In this document: positions 13,111 to 20,035 of the stretch, one piece after another
How the letters are laid out: each line of letters opens with the position of its first letter
How positions within the stretch are numbered: position 1 is the first letter of the stretch
Origin: Sphingobium yanoikuyae
Lineage (GTDB): Bacteria > Pseudomonadota > Alphaproteobacteria > Sphingomonadales > Sphingomonadaceae
Assembly (NCBI RefSeq): GCF_013001025.1
Contig: NZ_CP053021.1
Span: 4,781,001 to 4,845,000 of the forward strand
Length of the DNA: 64,000 nucleotides
Reading direction: 5' to 3'
Made by a program: the position numbers and the translations under genes
The notes under the pieces: generated by a model
Told to the model about the DNA's origin: nothing
The model's database searches: none
What the model saw: only the letters and a program-made list of their open reading frames with translations

Positions 13111-13920
13111 TTATCTCAGGCTGAGCCAGACCAGCGCGCCGATGCCGGCAATGATTCGATACCAGGCAAAGGGCGCGAAGCCATGGCGCGACACCAGGCC
13201 GACGAACCATTTGATCACCAGCAGCGCGACGATGAAGGAGACGACGAAGCCGAGCGCGATGCTGTCCCAGCCGACCTGGGCGCTGGTGAGCTGGTCGCCC
13301 TTCTTGAGCAGTTCCAGCGTCGAGGCGCCGAGCATGGTCGGGATGGCGAGGAAGAAGCTGAATTCCGCAGCGGTGCGGCGCTCGACGCCCAGGGTCAGTG
13401 CGCCCATGATGGTCGCGCCCGAGCGGCTGACGCCCGGCACCATGGCGAGGCACTGGATGAAGCCGATGCCGATGACGCGGACCAGCGGAATGTCGGCGAT
13501 GCCGTGGAAGCGCTGTTCCCTGATCAGGCGTTCGATCACCAGGATGGCGACGCCGCCGACGACCAGGGCGCACGCGACCACACGGGGCGATCCGAGCAGC
13601 GTGTCGATATAATCGTGCAGGGCAAGGCCGATGACGACGGCGGGGATGAAGGCGACCAGCAGGTTGCGCACGAAGCGGATGCTGACCGGATCGAGGCGGA
13701 GCAGGCCCATGGCCACCGCCCAGAAGGTGCGCCAGTAGAGGACGACGACGGCGAGGATCGCGCCGAGCTGGATCATGACGTTGAACATCGCCCAGACCGA
13801 CGCATCATAGCCGAGCAGCTCGCTCGCCAGGATGAGGTGGCCGGTCGAGGACACGGGGAGAAATTCGGTCAATCCCTCCACGATGCCGAGCAGGATGACC
13901 GTCAGATAATGCATGTCCAT
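13111..13920 (-). CDS. uppP: Undecaprenyl-diphosphate phosphatase
   Basis: BacA/UppP recycles the lipid carrier of peptidoglycan synthesis by removing one phosphate from undecaprenyl diphosphate on the periplasmic side of the inner membrane; it can confer bacitracin tolerance. The 269-residue multi-spanning product shows the family signatures EGLTEFLPVSSTGHLIL near the N-terminus and MVPGVSRSGATIMGAL in the second half, which hold the catalytic glutamates, serine and arginine. Starts at 13920 and 13914 are both possible (MDMHYLTV). AGGATCC lies about 12 bases before the first. Confidence 0.97.
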   Translation of the reverse strand: MDMHYLTVILLGIVEGLTEFLPVSSTGHLILASELLGYDASVWAMFNVMIQLGAILAVVVLYWRTFWAVAMGLLRLDPVSIRFVRNLLVAFIPAVVIGLALHDYIDTLLGSPRVVACALVVGGVAILVIERLIREQRFHGIADIPLVRVIGIGFIQCLAMVPGVSRSGATIMGALTLGVERRTAAEFSFFLAIPTMLGASTLELLKKGDQLTSAQVGWDSIALGFVVSFIVALLVIKWFVGLVSRHGFAPFAWYRIIAGIGALVWLSLR

Positions 13921-14103
13921 GGGGATGTCGGATCCTCAAGCAGGGGGCGCATAAGCCAAGCCCTCCCCCCGCGAAGGGAGAGGGCCGGGCAATGCCTATA
14001 TGTCAGGGATGCACCATGCCGCAGTGCAGCGAAAAGGCAAAGCGGCATGGCCACGGCCGGTCGTGGCCGATCATCGGCCCGTCGAGCCGATGGCGGGAAT
14101 GGA
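13921..14103. other. Intergenic stretch with two GC-rich hairpins
   Basis: Between uppP and the epimerase-like gene there is a hairpin GCCCTCCCCCC-GCGA-AGGGAGAGGGC (about 13,959-13,985) and a second GGCCACG-GCCGGT-CGTGGCC (about 14,047-14,066). Neither has a T-run. They may act as repeat-type hairpins or a transcript end for the gene at 14,104. No gene is seen. Confidence 0.4.
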
Positions 14104-15033
14104 TCAGGCCTTCACGCGGCCGGCGAAGCGGCCATGCTTGCGATAGGGGACCATCCAGCGTTCGGCGACGGCGGCCATCGGCGTGGGCGCGACGCCCAGC
14201 GCCTCAAGGCCCGGCGCGCCGGGCGCGGCGACATTGTCCTGGCCCAGCATGGCAAGCTGGTCGCGGGTGATCGGGCCGCCGGGCAGCATCGCCAGCAGCG
14301 AGGCGAAGGCGCCGGGCACTTCGACCAGCGGCTTGTCGCCACGGCCGATCGCCTTGGCGACCCAGGCGTTGATTTCCTTCATGCTCATGACCTGCGGGCC
14401 GGCGAGTTCGAAGGTCTTGCCGCCAAAGAGGCCGGGCTGCTGCGCCGCGTTGGCGATCGCCTCGGCAACGTCGCCGACATAGACGGGCTGGAATTTGGTG
14501 GCGGCGCCGATCACCGGCACGACCGGGCCGCTGCTGGCGACGCCGGCGAAGCGATTGAGGAACTGGTCTTCCTGGCCGAAGATGATCGACGGGCGCACGA
14601 TGGTCGCGGTCGGGAAGGCGGCCAGCACGGCCGCTTCGCCCGCAGCCTTGGACCGGCCATAGGCCGAGGGGCTGGCCGCATCGGCGCCGATCGCCGAGAC
14701 ATGGACCAGCGCGGTGACGCCGGCGGCGGCCGCCGCCTTGGCGACATTGGCGGCGCCCTCATGCTGGACCGCGTCGAAATCGCCGCTGAGGATGCCGACC
14801 AGGTTGATGACGATGTCGCTGCCGTGCAGGGCGCGGGCGACGGTGTCGGGCTTGCGGATATTGGCCGCGACGAACTGGGTCTGGCCCAGATTGCCGAGCG
14901 CCTTCACCTTGACCGAATTGGCGAGGTCGCGCTGGGCGATGCGCACGCGCGCGCCGCGAGCCATCAGCGCTTGGGCGACCTGGCGCCCGAGAAAGCCGCC
15001 GCCGCCGAAGATGGTTACCAGATTGTCCTTCAT
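14104..15033 (-). CDS. NAD(P)-binding NmrA/epimerase-like protein (NDUFA9-type)
   Basis: Atypical short-chain dehydrogenase of the complex I NDUFA9-like group. The start MKDNLVTIFGGGGFLG (15033) puts the Rossmann glycine motif GGGGFLG at residues 10-16, as in the family; upstream in-frame starts only add unrelated residues. Further signatures are IVNLVGILSGDFD-like strand 4 (VINLVGILSGDFDAV), HVSAIGADAASPSAYGRSKAAGE in the catalytic YxxxK region and TIVRPSIIFGQEDQFLNRFA. In bacteria these proteins are thought to bind NAD(P)H or quinone-related ligands; the reaction is unknown. It ends about 180 bases before uppP on the same strand. Confidence 0.88.
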   Translation of the reverse strand: MKDNLVTIFGGGGFLGRQVAQALMARGARVRIAQRDLANSVKVKALGNLGQTQFVAANIRKPDTVARALHGSDIVINLVGILSGDFDAVQHEGAANVAKAAAAAGVTALVHVSAIGADAASPSAYGRSKAAGEAAVLAAFPTATIVRPSIIFGQEDQFLNRFAGVASSGPVVPVIGAATKFQPVYVGDVAEAIANAAQQPGLFGGKTFELAGPQVMSMKEINAWVAKAIGRGDKPLVEVPGAFASLLAMLPGGPITRDQLAMLGQDNVAAPGAPGLEALGVAPTPMAAVAERWMVPYRKHGRFAGRVKA

Positions 15034-15135
15034 CACGCGCGTCCCATGCTGTTCGAAAAGGGGAAAGTTCGTGCCGTTTCCCATGCAACTTCCGCCGCCC
15101 GCTGACAACCGCCCGCCGGCGGCGGCGTTCCGATT

Positions 15136-15714
15136 TTACCCGATCCAGCCCTGCAGTCCGGCGATCATCCACAGGCCCAGCAGCAGGAAGAGCAGGGCGG
15201 CGCCGACCTGCAGCGCGCGCATCGGCACGCGCTTCGCCAGCGCCTCGCCGAACAGCACGGCGGGGACATTGGCCAGCATCATGCCACAGGTGGTGCCCGC
15301 GGTGACGGCGAGCAGATTGTCGAACTGGGCGCCCAGCGCCACGGTCGCCACCTGCGTCTTGTCGCCCATCTCGACCAGGAAGAAGGCGACCAGGGTGGTC
15401 ACGAACACGCCGGCCTTGGACGGGGCCTTCAGCGGCGCATCCTCATCGATCTTGTCGGGCACCAGCGTCCAGAGCGCCATGGCGATGAAGCTGCCTGCCA
15501 CGGCATAGCGGAACCAGGGCTGGGTCAGCACCCCGGCGATCGAATGGCCGACCAGCGCGGCGAGGAAATGATTGGCGATGGTGGCGACGAAGATGCCCAG
15601 GATGATCGGCACCGGCTTGCGAAAGCGGGTGGCGAGCAGCATGGCCAGCAACTGCGTCTTGTCGCCCATTTCGGCAAGCGCGACGAGGGCGGTGGAGGTG
15701 AGGAAGGCTTCCAT
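15136..15714 (-). CDS. TMEM165/GDT1 family manganese exporter
   Basis: Inner-membrane Mn2+ (or Ca2+) exporter of the UPF0016/GDT1 family. The start MEAFLTSTALVALAEMGDKTQ (15714) gives 192 residues, the family length; the upstream in-frame extension lies inside the riboswitch. Two copies of the defining E-x-G-D-K-T motif are present, one in EMGDKTQLLAMLL near the N-terminus and one in EMGDKTQVATVALG in the second half, each inside a three-helix repeat. The yybP-ykoY riboswitch directly upstream strongly supports a role in manganese homeostasis: high Mn2+ should raise expression. Confidence 0.95.
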   Translation of the reverse strand: MEAFLTSTALVALAEMGDKTQLLAMLLATRFRKPVPIILGIFVATIANHFLAALVGHSIAGVLTQPWFRYAVAGSFIAMALWTLVPDKIDEDAPLKAPSKAGVFVTTLVAFFLVEMGDKTQVATVALGAQFDNLLAVTAGTTCGMMLANVPAVLFGEALAKRVPMRALQVGAALLFLLLGLWMIAGLQGWIG

Positions 15715-15784
15715 GAAGAACGTCCGGGCCGGGCTCTGACAAAAGACACAATGCCACCGTCTTCCCCGCCCGGCCGGACTGGGA

Positions 15785-15908
15785 AGCCGATGCCATTGGT
15801 CTCGCCCGATGCGGCTGATACCGCATCCCATATGCCATGGCCTCTCGGCCAAATATGTTGACATATGGCCCGTCCCGTCAGCGGAACGGCTGGCTACTCC
15901 CCAGATGA
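15785..15908 (-). ncRNA. yybP-ykoY manganese riboswitch
   Basis: On the minus strand the sequence shows all three conserved blocks of this class in order: CTGGGGAGTAGCC (near 15,890-15,906), GTCAACATAT (near 15,854-15,863) and GGGCGAGACC (near 15,798-15,807), with pairing segments between them. In this class the two conserved loops bring an Mn2+ ion between two legs of the RNA and turn on genes for Mn2+ efflux. It lies about 85 bases upstream of a GDT1-type exporter, exactly the expected context. Outer-stem limits are approximate. Confidence 0.9.
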
Positions 15909-15949
15909 CGCGCTAGCCTGTAGTCGGACAGGCCGCGAAAGGCAAGCCG

Positions 15950-16366
15950 ATGGCGACGGGCGAGAACAAGACCACGGAGACGATGGCGGATGTCGCCGCC
16001 TATCTCGACACGGTCGAACCGGCCGAGCGACAGGCGGATGGTCGGGTCGTCGCGGCGTTGATGGCGCGGCTGTCGGGCGAGTCGCCGCGGCTGTGGGGGC
16101 CGAGCATCATCGGCTTTGGCCGCTATCATTATCGCTATGACAGCGGGCGCGAGGGCGACATGTGCCGGATCGGCTTTGCGCCGCGCAAGGCGGAGCTGGT
16201 CTTCTATCTCGCCGGTCTGGATGACGCCGATTTCACGGCATTAGGCAGGCATCGGCGCGGCAAGGGCTGCCTCTATGTCAAGCGGCTGGCCGATATCGAC
16301 ATGGGGACGCTGGAGGCGCTGATCGCGCAGAGTCTGGCGCATATGGACGGGCTGTATCCGCGCTAG
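15950..16366 (+). CDS. DUF1801 domain-containing protein
   Basis: Small cytoplasmic protein of 138 residues. The DUF1801 pattern is visible as DVAAYLDTVEPAERQADG near the N-terminus, then WGPSIIGFGRYHYRYDSGREGDM and RIGFAPRKAELVFYL, and the C-terminal GKGCLYVKRLADIDMGTLEALI. The family is widespread and no reaction is established. It is transcribed away from the manganese riboswitch gene, with about 40 bases between the riboswitch 5' end and this start, so the promoters are divergent. There is no operon partner. Confidence 0.9.
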   Translation: MATGENKTTETMADVAAYLDTVEPAERQADGRVVAALMARLSGESPRLWGPSIIGFGRYHYRYDSGREGDMCRIGFAPRKAELVFYLAGLDDADFTALGRHRRGKGCLYVKRLADIDMGTLEALIAQSLAHMDGLYPR

Positions 16367-16376
16367 GGCAAGCAGC

Positions 16377-16778
16377 TCAGGGCGTGCTGCTGCTCTGCTG
16401 CATCCGCCGTTCGGCGAACCATTGCTGCAGCATCTGGGCGGTGCAGCCGGTAAAGCCGTTGCTGCCGATGGCCGAGCAGCTGTTGGGCAGGATCTGGCGC
16501 TGGGTCTGTTCCATCGTCGCGACCTGGCTGCCCCAGCCGGGGCCACCCACTTCTTCGGGCTTTTCGCGCAGCTTCTTGGGGATGCGATAGCGTTCGGATT
16601 CGGGCTTGCGGGCGCAGACCACGATTTCCTCGCCCTGGCCCGTCGGGCAGGGATCATCGCCATAGACGATGAGGTTGAAGATCTTCTGCGGCGGATCATC
16701 CTGGGCGACGGCCGGCGCGGCGGGCAGGGCCAGCGCGGCCAGGCCGGCGATCAGCAGGGGGCGGGGGAGACGCATCAT
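16377..16778 (-). CDS. Hypothetical secreted protein, tandem paralogue A
   Basis: No known function. The start at MMRLPRPLLIAGLAAL is chosen because GAAGG lies about 6 bases upstream of ATGATG; it gives 133 residues with a clear signal peptide ending near PAVAQDD. The mature part contains FNLIVYGDDPCPTGQGEEIVVCARK followed by ERYRIPKKLREKP, and two further cysteine pairs (NSCSAIG, GCTAQ). The same pattern occurs in the next gene upstream on the same strand, so the two arose by duplication. The conserved even cysteines suggest disulfides in the periplasm. Confidence 0.8.
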   Translation of the reverse strand: MMRLPRPLLIAGLAALALPAAPAVAQDDPPQKIFNLIVYGDDPCPTGQGEEIVVCARKPESERYRIPKKLREKPEEVGGPGWGSQVATMEQTQRQILPNSCSAIGSNGFTGCTAQMLQQWFAERRMQQSSSTP

Positions 16779-16872
16779 CAATTCCTTCATTCGCCCCGGT
16801 TGCACCCCGTTCGTCCCGCGCTGCACTGGCGCGGGATCGATATGAACAGACGCCGCAGGACGCCCCATGCCG

Positions 16873-17433
16873 TCACGGCCGGGGCGGGACTTCCTGTTCC
16901 TGCGCCTTCTTGGCATCGGCGTCGGCCTTTTCCTCGGCCAGAACGCGCTTTTCGATCGCCTCGCTGTCGGCGTCGATGGTCGACAGGCGCCTGGCGCGCT
17001 CGGCTTCGACCAGATCCTTCCAGCTGGCATTGTCGGCCTGCTGCCGTTCCGCCTTGGCGAGGCGCGACAGCTTGGCGAAGCAGCCGGTGGCGCCGCCGCC
17101 GCCGACCGGCGAGCAGCTTTCGGTGCCGTCGCGACCGACATATTCCATCGACTTCACCCGCTCGCCCCAGGCCTGGTTGCTGGGCTTGTTGGGGTCGCCG
17201 CGCAGCGGCTCGGGAATGCGGTAGCGTTCCTCCTCGCCCTTGCGCGCGCACACGACGATGCCGTCGCCCTGGCTCTGGGGACAGGCATCATCGCCATAGA
17301 CGATGACCAGATTGACCTTTTCGGAGCCGGTGCTGGTGGCGGCCGTGGGGGCACTGTCCTGCTGTGCGAGCGCGGGGGCGGCGGTGCCCAGCATCAGGCC
17401 TGCGGCCAGAGCGATCAACGGGGTCTTCATCAT
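16873..17433 (-). CDS. Hypothetical secreted protein, tandem paralogue B
   Basis: The 186-residue product has a signal peptide (MMKTPLIALAAGLMLGTAAPALAQ), then the block VNLVIVYGDDACPQ...IVVCARKGEEERYRIPEPLR, which matches paralogue A closely, and cysteines in ESCSPVG and GCFAK at the same spacing. It differs from A by a long charged, probably alpha-helical tail (LAKAERQQADNASWKDL to the end). AAGGGACGG precedes the ATGATG start. Its role is unknown; it is likely periplasmic. It lies 15 bases downstream of coq7 and may share its transcript. Confidence 0.82.
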   Translation of the reverse strand: MMKTPLIALAAGLMLGTAAPALAQQDSAPTAATSTGSEKVNLVIVYGDDACPQSQGDGIVVCARKGEEERYRIPEPLRGDPNKPSNQAWGERVKSMEYVGRDGTESCSPVGGGGATGCFAKLSRLAKAERQQADNASWKDLVEAERARRLSTIDADSEAIEKRVLAEEKADADAKKAQEQEVPPRP

Positions 17434-17448
17434 CGGTCCGTCCCTTGT

Positions 17449-18003
17449 TCAGATGCGCTTCGAAAGCGCGATGGCGGCGCGGCAACCCAGGCGGATCGCG
17501 CCGGACAGCAGCGGATAGGCCGGGGCCTGTTCCGCGCCATGGGCGATGGCGGCGTCGCGATGCTCGACCTCCTCCGCCTGGAAATCCTTGATCAGGGCAG
17601 AGAGTTCCGGATCATCCTCGCCCAGTTGCTGCAACTGTTCCTCATAATGAAGGTCGATCTCGGTCTCGATCGCGGCGGTGCAGGCCATGGCGGCCTTTGG
17701 CCCCATCGCGGCGGTCACGGCGCCCAGCGCGAAGCCGGCGACATTCCAGATCGGATGGATCGCGGTCGGCCGTACGCCGCGTTTGGCGATCAGCGCGTCG
17801 AAAGCGGCGCGATGGCGTTCCTCCTGCGCGGCCATGCCGGCGATCAGCCGGCCATAGGGATGGCGATCGCCCATCACCGCAAGCTGGCCGGCATAGATGC
17901 GCACCGCGCCGAATTCGCCGGCCTGGTCGACGCGCACCATGGAGGCGCGATCGGTTACGTTGGTGCGACGTCCGGGACGCGGGAAATCCTTGGTGGCGCT
18001 CAT
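17449..18003 (-). CDS. coq7: Demethoxyubiquinone hydroxylase (Coq7)
   Basis: Di-iron monooxygenase of ubiquinone synthesis that hydroxylates the demethoxyubiquinone ring. The 184-residue product has the ferritin-like carboxylate/histidine pattern of the family: DQAGEFGAVRIYAGQ, EERHRAAFDAL, EIDLHYEEQL and EVEHRDAAIAHG. It overlaps the end of dsbB by 4 bases (ATGA), so the two are co-transcribed. Both act with membrane quinone, which gives the pairing some functional sense. Confidence 0.95.
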   Translation of the reverse strand: MSATKDFPRPGRRTNVTDRASMVRVDQAGEFGAVRIYAGQLAVMGDRHPYGRLIAGMAAQEERHRAAFDALIAKRGVRPTAIHPIWNVAGFALGAVTAAMGPKAAMACTAAIETEIDLHYEEQLQQLGEDDPELSALIKDFQAEEVEHRDAAIAHGAEQAPAYPLLSGAIRLGCRAAIALSKRI

Positions 18004-18494
18004 GCCTTCCTCGCTTTCAGCAGCAGGGCCAAGATGGCGAGCGCGGCCGCGCCCGACAAGAGGCCGTTATAGCCTGCCAGCGAAATGCCGAAGAGGCTCC
18101 AGGGCGCGACATCGCAGCGGGTGATCGGCGTCGCCATGATCTGGCTCAAAATATCGGCGCTGCTGCCGCCGGTCGGCGTGGTCGAGCAAGCGGTCAGCCC
18201 TTCCCACCAGCCATATTCGACCCCGGCATGGAACAGGCCGATGGCGCCGCTGATGCCGATGGCGATGCCGGCGAAACCGGCGAACAGGCCACTCATGCAG
18301 GCGCGGCCGCGCAGCGCATAGGCGACCAGCGCCAGCGGGATCGCGGCCATATGGGGGTAACGCTGCCACCAGCACATTTCGCACGGATGCAGCCCACCCA
18401 GATATTGGGAGGCATAGGCCGTGCCCAGCGCGATCACGGGTACGAGCAGGGCAAGCAGGCGGGCGCGGCCCAGGGCGGGGGACAAGCTGTTCAT
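18000..18494 (-). CDS. dsbB: Disulfide bond formation protein DsbB
   Basis: Four-helix inner-membrane protein that reoxidises DsbA and hands electrons to ubiquinone. The 164-residue product has the first redox pair in HPCEMCWWQRYPH (CxxC) and the second pair in the periplasmic loop, LTACSTTPTGG and ITRCDVAPWSLFG, the latter followed by the conserved SLAGYNG. It leads a short unit with coq7 and probably the two secreted paralogues, whose conserved cysteines could be DsbA substrates; that link is inference. Confidence 0.95.
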   Translation of the reverse strand: MNSLSPALGRARLLALLVPVIALGTAYASQYLGGLHPCEMCWWQRYPHMAAIPLALVAYALRGRACMSGLFAGFAGIAIGISGAIGLFHAGVEYGWWEGLTACSTTPTGGSSADILSQIMATPITRCDVAPWSLFGISLAGYNGLLSGAAALAILALLLKARKA

Positions 18495-18539
18495 ATCGCC
18501 CGCTTAAACCCTTGTCCGCCTTTCGTCATGCTGAACTTG

Positions 18540-18561
18540 CCCGTCCGGTCATCCGAACGGG
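18540..18561. repeat. Short inverted repeat between dsbB and the CtpA gene
   Basis: An imperfect hairpin of the form CCCGTCCG-GTCATC-CGAACGGG lies in the 73-base gap. There is no T-run on either side, so termination is uncertain; it resembles the short hairpins scattered in sphingomonad genomes. Confidence 0.4.
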
Positions 18562-18567
18562 CACGAC

Positions 18568-19923
18568 TCATTTCGCGCCGGGCTTGCGCGCAGCGGCCTG
18601 CTGGGCCTGGGCGATGGTGGCGCCCGGCGTGCCGGCGAGGCGGGAAATGGTCTTGAGCGCATAATCGAGCTGGAAGTCCTCGATCCCCTTCTTCTTCAGC
18701 TCCTCGGCCGTCTGGGCGAAGCGCGGATCCTCCTTGCTATCCTCTTCCAGCGCGGCGTCGTCGGTCTTGATCTCGTTGATCAGGTGGCGGCGCAGGTCGC
18801 TTTCGCGGAACTTGGGGCGGTCCTTGTAATCCGGGTCGCTGAGCTGCGGCACCTTGATGTCCGGCTGGATGCCGCCTTCCTGCACGCTGCGGCCTGAAGG
18901 CGTGAAGTAGCGCGCGGTGGTGAGCTTGAGCGCGGTGGTGTTCGACAGCGGCAGCATGGTCTGGACGGAACCCTTGCCGAAGCTGCGTTCGCCCATGATG
19001 AGCGCGCGATGCTGGTCCTGCAGCGCGCCGGCGACGATTTCGGAGGCCGATGCGGAGCCCGCATCGACCAGCACGATCACCGGCAGGCCCTTCGCATCAT
19101 CGCCGGGCTTGGCATAATAGCGTTCGACATCGCCCTTGTTGCGGCCGCGCTGCGACACGATCTCGCCGCGCTCCAGGAAGACGTCGCTGGTCGACACCGC
19201 TTCGTCCAGCAGGCCGCCGGGGTTGGAGCGCAGGTCGAGGATATAGCCGGTCGGCTTGTGGCCCAGGCTCTTGTCGATGCTGCGGATCGCCGAGCGGACA
19301 TCGGCGCCGGTATTGGCCGAGAAGCTGACGATGTTGATGACGCCGATATTGTTTTTCACTTCCCACTTCACCGGCTTGATCTCGATGATCTCGCGGGTGA
19401 GGGTGAGGTCGATCGGCTTGTCGCGGCCGGTGCGCACGATGGTCAGCTTGATGCTGGTGCCGGGCGCGCCGCGCATCTTGTCCACCGCCTCGTCCAGCGT
19501 GCCGCCATAGATGAGCTGGCCGTCGATGTGGGTGATATAGTCGCCCGCCTTGATCCCGGCGCGCCAGGCCGGCGTGTCCTGGGTCGGGGCGATCACCTTG
19601 ACCGCGCCATCCTCCTGCGTGACCGACAGCCCAAGGCCGCCATAGCTGCCCTCGGTCTGCGTACGCAGATTCTGGAAATCGCGCGCATCGAGGAAGCTGC
19701 TGTGGGGATCGAGGCTGGCAAGCATGCCGTCGATCGCGCCCTTGATCAGCTTTTCGTCGTCGACCTTCTCGACATAGTCGCTGCGGACCTTCTGGAAGAC
19801 GTCCATGAATTCGTCGAGCGCCTTGTAGCTCGATGCCTCGCCATCGGCGAGCGCCGCGGTGGTGGCGGGGATGAGCGCAAGCGCGCCGAGCGCGACCGCG
19901 CCCTGCAGGAAGGTGGATTTCAT
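18568..19923 (-). CDS. S41 family carboxy-terminal processing peptidase (CtpA type)
   Basis: Periplasmic serine protease that trims or degrades envelope proteins from their C-terminus. The start MKSTFLQGAVALGAL (19923) has AAGGA 8 bases upstream and opens a signal peptide. The 451-residue product then has the S41 N-terminal helix region, a PDZ domain (GSYGGLGLSVTQEDGAVKV, AGIKAGDYITHIDG) and the catalytic core: the serine in DAGSASASEIVAGALQD and the lysine in GERSFGKGSVQT, the family's Ser-Lys dyad. The tail is Ala/Lys rich. In related genomes it follows the EnvC-like gene directly; here an M48 gene lies between. Confidence 0.96.
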   Translation of the reverse strand: MKSTFLQGAVALGALALIPATTAALADGEASSYKALDEFMDVFQKVRSDYVEKVDDEKLIKGAIDGMLASLDPHSSFLDARDFQNLRTQTEGSYGGLGLSVTQEDGAVKVIAPTQDTPAWRAGIKAGDYITHIDGQLIYGGTLDEAVDKMRGAPGTSIKLTIVRTGRDKPIDLTLTREIIEIKPVKWEVKNNIGVINIVSFSANTGADVRSAIRSIDKSLGHKPTGYILDLRSNPGGLLDEAVSTSDVFLERGEIVSQRGRNKGDVERYYAKPGDDAKGLPVIVLVDAGSASASEIVAGALQDQHRALIMGERSFGKGSVQTMLPLSNTTALKLTTARYFTPSGRSVQEGGIQPDIKVPQLSDPDYKDRPKFRESDLRRHLINEIKTDDAALEEDSKEDPRFAQTAEELKKKGIEDFQLDYALKTISRLAGTPGATIAQAQQAAARKPGAK

Positions 19924-20035
19924 GGCTGTCCTTGGAGTCCGCATCAAGGGATCGATATACGTCGATTCGCTATCCAACGCAAAAGCGCGCTTCGACCAAT
20001 GTTGCCTGGCGTCGATGAGCGTGGGGTTAATGGGT

